From an uncultured Paludibacter sp. (GTDB lineage Bacteria; Bacteroidota; Bacteroidia; Bacteroidales; Paludibacteraceae): a stretch of 64,000 nt of DNA. Below are positions 46,541 to 55,621 of this stretch, piece by piece. Both the position numbers and the translations under genes were made by a program. The notes below the pieces were generated by a model that saw nothing but the letters and a program-made list of their open reading frames with translations, had not been told where the DNA came from and searched no databases. Location of the stretch: assembly GCA_937897985.1 (NCBI GenBank), contig CALCBD010000061.1, positions 1-64,000 on the forward strand. Reading direction: 5' to 3'. Position 1 is the first letter of the stretch. Every line of letters starts with the position of its first letter.

Positions 46541-48049
46541 TTATAAATTTGGATTTAAATCAATTTCTTTTTGAGGTATTGGATAAAATGCAGCTTCTTT
46601 TTCAGTAATTCCTGATGAGATAGCATTGGGATCGGTAGTAGTTACTATGGCTTTTCTACGCAAATCGAAACCCCTGTTTGCTTCAAAAGAGAGTTCAAAA
46701 GAGCGTTCACGAACTACATAATTTCTAAAGTCGGTTACAGACATGTTTACGGGAGCGTCTGCAACATTTGCCCTGTTGCGAATTTTGTTCAGCCACTTAT
46801 AACCTTCCGAAGTGGGACCTACAGCTTCTGCATAAACCAATGCTATATCAGAGAAACGAATTAAGAACGGTTTACTATTCGACCTTCCTGTTCCGACCCA
46901 TTCGTTTACGATATACTTCAGTGTAACTCCAAAACTACTTGTAATTTTGCCCGTGCCATTTGAGTTCTTGAATACCTCCTTGGTTATAAGCCAATCTTTA
47001 CGACGGTCGCCGGTTTCAAATGAATTAATAAAACCATCGTTTACGCGCATAGCTCCATAACCATCACATGTTTTGTAATATGTTCCATCCGGGCGCGAAA
47101 TGTAAACCGGCTGATTGGAGTTTGCAACCATAAACATTTTGGGTATCAAAGAATAGTTCCAATCGTTTATACCCGATTTTTCATGATTCGACAGAAAAAT
47201 ATGTTCAGTACCATCGGGTTTTGTAACATCGTATATATTAAGTAAATCGGGGTCAAAACTATATACTGTTTGCTCATAAAGCACTTTATGCGCCCATTCG
47301 GCAGATGCTGAATACATATCATTTACATCTACATTCATATCAACATACAATGCTACACCACTCTCTTTTGCTGATGCAATCTGCAAATATACCTTGGCCA
47401 ACATAGACTGAGCTGCAACTTTATCAGCTAACCCTGATACTTTTTCGATACGCATAAGTTCATCAGCATGTTTTAAATCTGCAATAATGAAATCATAGAT
47501 CTCATCCAGATTTTTAGCTCTTGATTTGTATGCTTGCGTTAGCTCGGAGATTTGATGCTTGTGTATTGGCACCAAGCCAAATATTCGTACTAAATAGAAA
47601 TAATGATAAGCCCGTAAAAAATAAGCTTGACCCAATATGTGATTTTTCTCAGTTATTTCAAAATCCTTACTCTCAATATTGTCAATAACTGCATTTGCTC
47701 TGTTGATGCCAATATAGCAGTATTTTAAAATAAATTCCAGTTCCGTATTTGTAGCAAATGTATTATAATGCCAAAAGTCTACATCAAGAATGCTAAATGT
47801 ACTTGTGGTAGGAGCATAATCCATTTCCTCGCTTGCCATATCGTTAAAGAAGAACATTCTGTCGTAATATTCCCTGTGGCAAATTGCTAAATAGGCGTAA
47901 TTTAGTGAGGATCTGGCATCACCCAAAGTTTTAAAGAAGTTTTTATCGGTATAAAAGCCCCGTGGATCTTCATCTAAACTACACGAATTGAAAGCAGAGC
48001 AAGCCACTATACCTAATAGAATAAATTGTATTTTATTTGCTATTTTCAT
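46541..48049 (-). CDS. susD: SusD/RagB family glycan-binding lipoprotein (PUL A)
   Basis: 502 residues with lipobox SAFNSCSLDEDPRGF. Helical repeats (GQAYFLRAYHYFYLVRIFG) and C-terminal SusD pattern (IRFSDIALVYAEAVGP, LNKIRNRANV, ERSFELSFEANRGFDLRR, FYPIPQKEIDLN). Partner of the SusC gene 11 bases upstream. Strongly similar throughout to the PUL B SusD, indicating related glycans. Confidence 0.95.
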   Translation of the reverse strand: MKIANKIQFILLGIVACSAFNSCSLDEDPRGFYTDKNFFKTLGDARSSLNYAYLAICHREYYDRMFFFNDMASEEMDYAPTTSTFSILDVDFWHYNTFATNTELEFILKYCYIGINRANAVIDNIESKDFEITEKNHILGQAYFLRAYHYFYLVRIFGLVPIHKHQISELTQAYKSRAKNLDEIYDFIIADLKHADELMRIEKVSGLADKVAAQSMLAKVYLQIASAKESGVALYVDMNVDVNDMYSASAEWAHKVLYEQTVYSFDPDLLNIYDVTKPDGTEHIFLSNHEKSGINDWNYSLIPKMFMVANSNQPVYISRPDGTYYKTCDGYGAMRVNDGFINSFETGDRRKDWLITKEVFKNSNGTGKITSSFGVTLKYIVNEWVGTGRSNSKPFLIRFSDIALVYAEAVGPTSEGYKWLNKIRNRANVADAPVNMSVTDFRNYVVRERSFELSFEANRGFDLRRKAIVTTTDPNAISSGITEKEAAFYPIPQKEIDLNPNL

Positions 48050-48060
48050 GATTATTTTTT

Positions 48061-51000
48061 TTAAAAAGTAAGTTCAAGTCCCAATGTAAATTTTCTCAAC
48101 CGGGGAAAAGCTGCGCCGAATCGCCCATTTGGTTCAACTTCGGGATCGTAACCCTCAAAAGATGTGAAATTGAAAAGATTTTCCACATTCACATAAGCAC
48201 GTAAAGTTTTAAAAAACGCAAACTTATTTACGGTATATCCTAAATTAACATTCTGAACACGAATGAATGAACCATCTTGAATCAACCAATCGGCAACATA
48301 ATATTCACGATTATCGCGTGCTCGTGGAAATCTGTTCCCCGGGTTATCAGGAGTCCATCTCAGAGGAGTGTACTTTGCCGAATTTGTAAGACCGGAATAT
48401 AATACATCATTACCAAATACACCATTCAGAAATACAGATGCATCCCAGTTTTTCCATTGAGCATTTAAACTTAAGCTGGCAGTAAAGTCGGGATTAGGGT
48501 CACCAATAACTGTTCTGTCATCCTGATTAAATACTCCATCACCACTCAAATCCACATATTTTATTTCTCCTGGCTCTGCATACATGTCGCGTAAGCCGGC
48601 ATCAAGACCTTCTTGTTTAGTTTGAACAATACCATCGGTTTTATATCCGTAAAAAACATTTACCGGATATCCTAAAGCCAAAATATTGGGACTATCCTGA
48701 CGAAAAGCAGATGAATTACTACCAAAGTATTCGTATTGCAAGCCAAAGAAATCTTTTTGCAGCCCCGAACTTACACTTTTTCCAAGATTGACAACTTTAT
48801 TCTTGTTTACGGAATATATGAATGTACCACTCAACGAAAAATCCTTTTTTGCAATAATATCTCCTTCAATTGACAGTTCAACCCCCTTGTTATTTATTCC
48901 GCCATCGTTTATCCACATTTTATCAAAACTTGTTGAAAGAGGTATGTATGATTGCCTGAGTAAATCGAAGGTGTTTTTATTATAAACATCAATGGTCGCC
49001 CGTAAGCGACGTTTAAAAAAAGCCAGATCTACACCAATATTTGTCTGTTGAGTAGATTCCCATTTCAAATCTTTGTTTGGAATACCTCCCCATTCAGTAT
49101 AACGATAGTCAGCGCCATATTTCCCAATAATATAACCTGTACCAATAGCAGTAGCCCATTTTCCGTTTACATAATAATTATCACTTCCATATTTACTCAA
49201 AGTTTGGTAAGCCGAAATTCCCTGGTTTCCTAAAATACCATAACTAGCACGAAGTTTAAATTCATCGAACACACCTAATTTTTTAATAAAATCTTCATAA
49301 TGTAATTTCCAGCTCAATGCTGCCGACGGGAAAAATCCCCACTTATTGTTAGCGCCAAATTTCGATGATCCATCAGCTCTTGCCGTAATTGTAGCCAGGT
49401 ATTTATCTTTGAAAATATAATTGGTACGAAACATATACGACAACAATTTGGTTTGTGTATATGGTGTGTTATTAATTATATTCAGTTCCTTATTTCCAGC
49501 TGCCATGTTTTCGTTTTGTAAGGTTTCATTTTCGAAATCATAAGCCTGCATATTATAAGGTATGCTTGTGTAAGTCTCATAATCTATTCCACCCATAACA
49601 CTTAGATTATGTTTTTTATTCAGCGGAATTTTATAGGTTGCAAAAGCATCGGTCGATAGATTTTCTGTACGGGTTATAGTACAAATGGCTGCTCCATTAT
49701 TACTTGCACCTGTTTGAGTGTATTCCTTTGGATAGTAACGATCATTTTCGCTTTCGCGAAACCGATAGTTTACTTGTCCGTGAAACTCCAAATCTTTAGT
49801 AACTTGCCAGTTTGACATTAATGAGGTTGCAATGTCAACACCCTCGGTTCGGTTGAGTTGAGTCTCTGATATGGCTATCGGGTTCGAAAAATCCTGATTA
49901 CCTGCAAGGTAATATTCTCCTTTTTCATCGTATACCGGCCAAAGCGGATTCCGATAATACGCTAAATCTGTGTTATCGTTTCTATAATTTTTGTTTACGT
50001 TTGTAGAACTGGTTATAGTTAGTTTATTGTTAACCTTGTGGTCAATATTTAAGCTAATGATACCTTTATTGTATAAGTCCTTTATGTATACTCCTTCTTG
50101 CGTATAAAAATTTCCACTCAGACTATAATTGGTTTTATCATTAGCACTTCGTAAAGTAACAGTTGTGTTGTTTGTTAATGGTTGAGGCCGCAGAACCAAC
50201 GATGCCCAATCAGTAAAATAAGGCCACGCACCACTCTCTACTTCTTGTAATGACGGGTAATAAGCTCCGGTAGAACTATATGAGCCGTTGTAATAAGGCT
50301 GCAATCCCGAATTGATTCTCCCTTCGTTGCTTATCTGCATCATAAGCAGAGGGTCAAAATGTTTAATGAGTGTTGATGCAAAAGAGGAGGCTGTAAGTTG
50401 ATTTTTTACTGTAATAGTTGTTTCGCCTTTTTTTGCTTTTTTGGTAGTTATAAGGATAACACCATTCGCTCCACGCGAACCATAGATTGCCGAAGCAGAA
50501 GCATCTTTAAGAATTTCTACCGATTCAATATTGTCTGTATTGATTTGCTTCATGTTTCCTGCATCGCCAAATGGAAATCCATCAACAACAATTAGTGGTG
50601 CGTTAGAACCAAGTAAAGAACTTCCGCCCCGGAGTCTGATGGTGCTACCGGCATCAGGATTTTGAGATGAATTGGTAACTTGCAAACCAGCTGAACGACC
50701 TTGCAAAACACTTTCAATTGAGTTTGCAGGAATAGTTGTCAGGTCTTTTGTTTTAACAGATGAAACCGATCCGGTCAAATCGCTCTTTTTAACCGAACCA
50801 TAACCAATGACAACTACATCTTCGAGAGAAACTAAATTCTCTTTTAATATTACGTTAATAAATTTTCCTGTAATTGTGATTTCTTGCGATTCAAATCCAA
50901 CATAAGATACGACTAATATATCTTTTTGTTTTGCTCTTAATTCAAAATTTCCATCAACACTTGTAATTGTGCCTTTGTTGGAATTTTTTACTTTCACTGA

Positions 51001-51138
51001 GACCCCAATCAGACTCTCTCCTTTTATATCTTTAACCATTCCCTTTACGTCTATATCTTGCGCAGATGTTGCAATAAATAAAACTGAAAAGAAGAAACAA
51101 AGAATGAATCTATGACTCCGTGTTTTTTGTTTGTTCAT
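48061..51138 (-). CDS. susC: SusC/RagA family TonB-dependent transporter (PUL A)
   Basis: About 1025 residues from the ATG at 51138 (MNKQKTRSHRF). Regulatory-like domain (VKGMVKDIKGESLIGVSVKV), TonB box VVVIGYGSVKKSDLTGSV, plug (LQGRSAGLQV, SAIYGSRGANGVILITTKK) and barrel ending LGLELTF. Imports oligosaccharides with SusD. First gene of PUL A, 127 bases downstream of regulatory module copy 3. Close paralogue of the PUL B SusC, diverging mostly in extracellular-loop regions of the barrel. Confidence 0.95.
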   Translation of the reverse strand: MNKQKTRSHRFILCFFFSVLFIATSAQDIDVKGMVKDIKGESLIGVSVKVKNSNKGTITSVDGNFELRAKQKDILVVSYVGFESQEITITGKFINVILKENLVSLEDVVVIGYGSVKKSDLTGSVSSVKTKDLTTIPANSIESVLQGRSAGLQVTNSSQNPDAGSTIRLRGGSSLLGSNAPLIVVDGFPFGDAGNMKQINTDNIESVEILKDASASAIYGSRGANGVILITTKKAKKGETTITVKNQLTASSFASTLIKHFDPLLMMQISNEGRINSGLQPYYNGSYSSTGAYYPSLQEVESGAWPYFTDWASLVLRPQPLTNNTTVTLRSANDKTNYSLSGNFYTQEGVYIKDLYNKGIISLNIDHKVNNKLTITSSTNVNKNYRNDNTDLAYYRNPLWPVYDEKGEYYLAGNQDFSNPIAISETQLNRTEGVDIATSLMSNWQVTKDLEFHGQVNYRFRESENDRYYPKEYTQTGASNNGAAICTITRTENLSTDAFATYKIPLNKKHNLSVMGGIDYETYTSIPYNMQAYDFENETLQNENMAAGNKELNIINNTPYTQTKLLSYMFRTNYIFKDKYLATITARADGSSKFGANNKWGFFPSAALSWKLHYEDFIKKLGVFDEFKLRASYGILGNQGISAYQTLSKYGSDNYYVNGKWATAIGTGYIIGKYGADYRYTEWGGIPNKDLKWESTQQTNIGVDLAFFKRRLRATIDVYNKNTFDLLRQSYIPLSTSFDKMWINDGGINNKGVELSIEGDIIAKKDFSLSGTFIYSVNKNKVVNLGKSVSSGLQKDFFGLQYEYFGSNSSAFRQDSPNILALGYPVNVFYGYKTDGIVQTKQEGLDAGLRDMYAEPGEIKYVDLSGDGVFNQDDRTVIGDPNPDFTASLSLNAQWKNWDASVFLNGVFGNDVLYSGLTNSAKYTPLRWTPDNPGNRFPRARDNREYYVADWLIQDGSFIRVQNVNLGYTVNKFAFFKTLRAYVNVENLFNFTSFEGYDPEVEPNGRFGAAFPRLRKFTLGLELTF

Positions 51139-51264
51139 AATAAAAAATTTAACAACGTTATTCATTAATACTTAATAAACTGATCTTTTATCTTAATTCA
51201 ACTCTGATGATATTTTTTTTAATTGAAGTATATGTGTTTTAAGAAAGTTATTTCAAAAAATAAA

Positions 51265-51365
51265 TTCATTATTATTGAATTCATTATTACATTGCAAAAT
51301 TGCTAAATTAATTTGAACTTTCAAAATAAATATTTAAAAAAATGACAAAATATGTTGTAGAACAT
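51265..51365 (-). promoter_or_regulatory. shared regulatory module, copy 3
   Basis: Minus-strand TTTTGCAATGTA (complement of 51288-51299) with the downstream ATTCAATAATAATGAA block (51265-51280), and the palindrome ATGTTGTAGAACAT at 51352-51365, again starting 53 bases from the GCAAAA edge. The palindrome is identical to copy 2. Controls PUL A. Confidence 0.75.
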
Positions 51366-52083
51366 AGATAACAACAATATTTTGGTCTGAAATCATAAAA
51401 AATGTGATGTTAAGATAATGCCTGGGAAAACAGTAGTATAAATGTAACTTTGGACTTTTGAAGAAAGTAATAGTCATAAATTTAAAGAAAAACTTCAATT
51501 AATTGATAATGAATATGGAATTTAATATCTACTACTGCAACAAAATAATTATTGTTAATAACTTATACAATGAGTAATGTGTGGCTATTTTAAGAAGCAA
51601 CCATGTCGGTCTATAAACGCAAAAAGAATTTTTATGTAATTCGTTTTCTGTTATTACTGTTTGTTTTTTTATTCATTTAAAATAAAACTAACTTATCATT
51701 AAATTCGCCACCATATCTTTATCATAAGTCAGGAGTCAATATAAAATCAGGTAGACTTTAAAATATCTAATATTTTGATTTATAGCACTATTGCATATCA
51801 TTAAGCAAATTTAATGTAAGCTTTGTATAGAAAAATTTGATTTTACTTGCACTAATTAATTGTGATAAAATGCGAAAATTCTGGCACATCGACTTTGTCC
51901 GGAGGACTGATAACAAATAAGAATAGTCAAAAAATCATACTTGTTAGACGTCAGAAAGACCAGGTTTTTAACACTATAGAACTGGAAATAAAAGGAGGTC
52001 AGCTTTTAGAGTGGATGTTCAAATTCAGAGTAATTGAAAATTAGAATGTTTTTAACGGACTGAAATATTTTCAAATAAAAAAA
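51366..52083. other. non-coding, AT-rich spacer
   Basis: About 700 bases between the PUL A regulatory module and the tRNA-like fragment. It holds a possible 60-codon plus-strand frame at 51862-52044 and a 25-codon hydrophobic frame at 51603-51680, neither with recognisable similarity or a convincing ribosome site. Nothing else seen; it could be decayed sequence. Confidence 0.45.
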
Positions 52084-52111
52084 TTGGGTTCGACCCCCAC
52101 CGGGGTTACCA
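52084..52111 (+). other. tRNA 3'-end-like fragment ending in CCA
   Basis: TTGGG, loop TTCGACC, then CCCAC form a T-arm-like hairpin (four of five pairs). They are followed by CGGGGTT, a discriminator A and CCA, and then directly by a terminator. No matching 5' acceptor (AACCCCG), D-arm or anticodon arm exists upstream, so this is not a complete tRNA. It looks like the displaced 3' end of a tRNA gene, as left by integrative elements. I do not recognise the tRNA species. Confidence 0.45.
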
Positions 52112-52159
52112 AAAAGGAGGATAATTAACTGCAGGTCAGTTAATTATCCTCCTTTTTTT
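52111..52159. terminator. bidirectional Rho-independent terminator, 20-bp perfect stem
   Basis: Bases 52111-52130 pair perfectly with 52138-52157 (loop GCAGGTC). The stem includes GGAGGATAATTAACT and is flanked by A5 on the left and T7 on the right, so it can terminate both strands. It serves the tRNA-like fragment on the plus strand and the HAD gene unit on the minus strand. Confidence 0.9.
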
Positions 52160-52219
52160 GGAATGCTGAATAAAACCGGAATACATTATTGAATGATCCG
52201 TTGAATGACAGCATCTGAC

Positions 52220-52864
52220 TTACCATTCAATTGACTCACCGGGGACATGTGCCAGATTTTCGCAAATCCAGTCAGCCTCTGTCAGTAAACCGGCATCGAA
52301 ACTGGTGGTAAGTGCCAGGCATTTTGCTCCGGAAGCTTTTGCGGCTTTAACCCCACTGACAGCATCTTCCACTACCAGACATTCTTCGGGCTTTATTCCT
52401 AAAAGCTCTGCTGCCTTCAGATAAATATCCGGAAACGGTTTTTTGTTGATTACATCTTCGCCGGTCACAATTGCCTGAAAATGATTGGTGGTGAGACCGA
52501 TTTCGCGAAGATTAATCATTACCTTTATCCTGTCGGCACTGCTTGCCACTGCCATTTTTAATCCATTTCGTGCACAATGGGTTATAAAGTCCGAGACTCC
52601 GGGCAAAGCCTTTAGTTTAGCTTTTGTGATTTGTTCATAAATCTGATATGTTCGCGCTTTATCCCGTTCGATGTCCACACTGAAACCGTTGATTTGTCCT
52701 ATTCCGGTGATGTAACTGTTTTCGCCGGTGCCCACAAAGGGTAGCGCATCCTCTTTTTTAACAGTTATTCCATGTCCGGCAAACATCATTTTTGTTGCCT
52801 CAAAAATAAATTCTTCGGAGTCGACCAAAACTCCGTCCATATCGAAAAGTATTGCCTTTAACAT
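52220..52864 (-). CDS. HAD-superfamily phosphatase/phosphomutase (subfamily IA)
   Basis: 214 residues from the ATG at 52864; upstream in-frame starts at 52876 and 52909 are less likely because DxD should lie near residue 9. Motif I is LFDMDGVLVDSE, motif II VASSAD, the lysine is in NKKPFPDIY and motif III VVEDAVSGVKAAKASG. It resembles beta-phosphoglucomutase-like sugar phosphatases that act in the cytoplasm. Substrate not determinable. Last gene before the strong terminator. Confidence 0.85.
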   Translation of the reverse strand: MLKAILFDMDGVLVDSEEFIFEATKMMFAGHGITVKKEDALPFVGTGENSYITGIGQINGFSVDIERDKARTYQIYEQITKAKLKALPGVSDFITHCARNGLKMAVASSADRIKVMINLREIGLTTNHFQAIVTGEDVINKKPFPDIYLKAAELLGIKPEECLVVEDAVSGVKAAKASGAKCLALTTSFDAGLLTEADWICENLAHVPGESIEW

Positions 52865-53104
52865 TGATTTTTGCATTTCCCGGTTATAAATATCACAGAG
52901 TTGATACATGTCGTATTGTTATTTTCGTTCCTGTGTGAAAATTAACAACACGAAGACATCGTGACCCGAAAATAAAAAAATACGGGTATTTTGTCAGATT
53001 CCAGTATTGAAAAAAATCTTTGATATTTATTAATTCTTATTTAATAATTACATTTAATACACTGTTATTCTGATGAATAACTATTTATTCACTACTATGT
53101 CTGA

Positions 53105-54271
53105 TTACCGGACAATGAATTTTCTTGTTATTATTTTTTCGTCGTCAGGGAATTGTACAAAACAAAGACCTTTGGGCTTTAATGAAAAATCGATGAAATT
53201 CTCCTTTACCTGTTCATTAAAAATAACATGGCCCACGCTATCAAAAACTTTCACTAATGAATTATTTTTCAACGCACTAAAGATGATTTTATTTTGAAAG
53301 AACACTACTTCAGGGACGTTCGTTGATGTATCGGGTCTGACGGCTGAAGTAGTATTAATCTGATTGTTCTCTCCATCGTTTTTGATTCTACCGGAAGCAG
53401 TACCTCCGGTAAAAGTATTTGAATCCACAATATTATTATCGGCAAAATCGCCGTTATCGATACTGCTTCCGAAAGGATAGCCGGCATCATCCTCACAGTA
53501 AGTTTTATTGCCATTTCTCGATCCCAGCCAGATGCCGTAATTTCCATAAATCAAATTCGACAAATTGAACGAATTATTCCGAATGGTATTATATGAAGGT
53601 GTTTGATGCCTTACTGTGCCGCCTTCGCCGCAGTTGCGGTAAAGATAAATTCCACCTTTCGTAATCATATTAAACTGGTTGCCTTCAATCAGATTATATG
53701 CCGAACCGTCGCAGGCAATTACTTCGCGGTTCGATCTGGCAGTGAAAGTATTGTTTCGGAAAATATTATGTCCGCTTTCGGCATCCATATACACAATTGG
53801 TCCCGAACCTGTGTTTATACCGCTGAATACTGAGTTCTCAACTGTGACATAAGTCGTTCCCGGCGCAATGTAAAGCAGAGTCATACCATCGGAAGTTTCG
53901 AAGGTAACGTTCGAAAATTTAATATTGGTTGGTGCTGCAGCCTGTGCTCTTTCGGTATGTCCTAATGACAAAGACGATTCTTTTACGTCGGCGGCCTGTC
54001 CGTTTTTACCTAATCCGATTATGCGGGCACCACCGATTATTTTACAGTTTTTTATGGTGACATTTTTGGTTTGTACCCATCCCGACGAGGTTTTGGTAGA
54101 GCTTATAACCAGATAGGTGAGCTTACCACCATTAAAAAGTCCGCCATTGCCGTCGATCACCGTATCACTTTTATTGATGGTAATTTGTTCGGCCTGACTG
54201 TATACATTGGTCAAGCCTGACAACAGGCACAAAACTGCACAAATTATTGATTTTGCTTTTATTATCAACAT
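53105..54271 (-). CDS. secreted right-handed beta-helix protein with T9SS domain (388 aa)
   Basis: A signal peptide (1-25) is followed by repeated short turns typical of a parallel beta-helix (NVTIKNCKIIGG, YNLIEGNQF, YNTIRNNSFNL). The C-terminal ~65 residues form a T9SS domain (SLVKVFDSVGHVIFNEQVKE ... KPKGLCFVQFP ... RKFIVR). It is a different subtype from the heads in the PUL fusions. Possible polysaccharide lyase or binding protein; no catalytic residues named. It lies downstream of the MFS gene in the right-hand unit. Confidence 0.8.
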   Translation of the reverse strand: MLIIKAKSIICAVLCLLSGLTNVYSQAEQITINKSDTVIDGNGGLFNGGKLTYLVISSTKTSSGWVQTKNVTIKNCKIIGGARIIGLGKNGQAADVKESSLSLGHTERAQAAAPTNIKFSNVTFETSDGMTLLYIAPGTTYVTVENSVFSGINTGSGPIVYMDAESGHNIFRNNTFTARSNREVIACDGSAYNLIEGNQFNMITKGGIYLYRNCGEGGTVRHQTPSYNTIRNNSFNLSNLIYGNYGIWLGSRNGNKTYCEDDAGYPFGSSIDNGDFADNNIVDSNTFTGGTASGRIKNDGENNQINTTSAVRPDTSTNVPEVVFFQNKIIFSALKNNSLVKVFDSVGHVIFNEQVKENFIDFSLKPKGLCFVQFPDDEKIITRKFIVR

Positions 54272-54341
54272 CTTGTTTTTTATATAAAATTAAAAAATCC
54301 GGAGCTTTCCGTTTCAAATAATCAGAACTCACTAACCCGTT

Positions 54342-55586
54342 TTATCTTTCTTCGACCATATCAATTGATTTGGGTTTCAGCATTACCAGCTGGAATGTAA
54401 TGGCCAATCCGACGGCAACAATCATGGTGATAAAAACCATGTTCATATGACCTGCATCGATGGCCTTTCCCAATTCGTTTGTAATGGCTGCACCTGCCGA
54501 AATGCCTGCCAGATTGAGCAATCCATAACCTGTGGCTCTGTAACGCGACGAAACAAACTGGCACAGAATAGGCATATTATTGACATCAAAAATACCGAAT
54601 CCCAGACCAAAAAGAACCGCACCCGAAACAATCATCAACAAGCCGTGTCCGTAACCTATCAGCACCAGAGCAGGAAGAGTAAGTGACAGCCCGATTACTC
54701 CTGTAAAAATTCGTCCCTTTAAATGTTTCTGTACCCATAAATCAGATATATAACCACCAACGAGCACGCCAACCAGCGAAGCAAGCGCCAGAGTCATCGT
54801 CGACAGTGGTCCGGCCTGCTGCATATCCATGTGTAACGATTCGCTGAAAAGCGTGGGCAACCAGTTTTTCGTAGCCCATCCGGGAAGGCTCGGAGCTGAG
54901 AAATAAAAAAGAATTACCCAGAATGCTACATTCCCGAACAACATTCCCATGCCTTTGAAAGCTGTTGACAGTTCATTCTTTAAAGATTTACTTTCACCGG
55001 TTGGCACAACGTAAGTTTTCTTTTCCTTCAAAAACAGAATTAAAACCAAACTGTAGATGATGCCTATAATACCGAATGTATGAAATGTAAACTGCCATGA
55101 AGTTAAACCGGCAATTGTGGCACCGAAGCCTCCGAGTGCCTGCCCGAGATAAATCCCCGAAGTATGAAATCCAATGGCCAGCGAACGGGTTTTTCCCTGA
55201 TGATAATCGGCAATCAACGACAAGCCGGCAGGTACATAAAATGCCTCGCTTATTCCCATTATCGCTCTTAAAACATAAAGCTGCTGGATATTCTGTGCAT
55301 AACTCATGAAAAAAGTAACACCTGACCAGACAAAAAGACTAATGACAATCAGCCATTTACGGTTAAGCCTGTCAGCTATCATTCCCGAAACCGGGCTCAT
55401 CAGGGCATAAATCCACAAAAAAATGGCCATCAACCGACCGAAATTTGTTGCTGAAATCAACTCCTGAATATCATTCACCATGAACGGACGCATGGTCGAA
55501 AGCATTTGACGATCGAGGTAATTTAACAATGCAACCACCCACAACATTGCCACTACTAACCACGGATAAGAATTTTTGTTTTTCAT
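54342..55586 (-). CDS. MFS transporter, anion:cation symporter type
   Basis: 414 residues from the ATG at 55586 (MKNKNSYPWLVVAML); the open frame continues upstream to 55724 but that part overlaps the preceding gene. Twelve helices, with LLNYLDRQMLSTMRP in helix 1, ADRLNRKWL after helix 2 and YHQGKTRSLAIGFHTSG in helix 5. Similar family to the 14.6-15.8 kb transporter but clearly distinct. Probably imports a sugar acid or related anion produced by the neighbouring secreted enzymes. Confidence 0.87.
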   Translation of the reverse strand: MKNKNSYPWLVVAMLWVVALLNYLDRQMLSTMRPFMVNDIQELISATNFGRLMAIFLWIYALMSPVSGMIADRLNRKWLIVISLFVWSGVTFFMSYAQNIQQLYVLRAIMGISEAFYVPAGLSLIADYHQGKTRSLAIGFHTSGIYLGQALGGFGATIAGLTSWQFTFHTFGIIGIIYSLVLILFLKEKKTYVVPTGESKSLKNELSTAFKGMGMLFGNVAFWVILFYFSAPSLPGWATKNWLPTLFSESLHMDMQQAGPLSTMTLALASLVGVLVGGYISDLWVQKHLKGRIFTGVIGLSLTLPALVLIGYGHGLLMIVSGAVLFGLGFGIFDVNNMPILCQFVSSRYRATGYGLLNLAGISAGAAITNELGKAIDAGHMNMVFITMIVAVGLAITFQLVMLKPKSIDMVEER

Positions 55587-55621
55587 GAAAAAATTTTTTA
55601 AAATAGTAATTGATAATATGA

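Noticed and set aside
51603..51680. 25-codon plus-strand frame encoding a Leu/Phe-rich hydrophobic peptide
   Set aside because: Could be a membrane microprotein, but in AT-rich DNA such runs of Phe/Leu arise by chance and nothing supports translation.
51862..52044. 60-codon plus-strand open frame before the tRNA-like fragment
   Set aside because: No recognisable similarity, weak start context; probably chance or a decayed remnant.
52040..52111. Complete tRNA or tmRNA gene ending at CCA 52111
   Set aside because: No acceptor partner, D-arm or anticodon arm in the preceding 80 bases, and no tmRNA-like 5' end further upstream.
52960..53000. ACCCG/CGGGT repeat upstream of the HAD gene
   Set aside because: Five-bp stem with a long A-rich loop; not a convincing regulatory element.
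53077..53097. Inverted repeat TGAATAA/TTATTCA after the beta-helix gene
   Set aside because: Seven A/T-rich pairs with no U-run; too weak to call a terminator.
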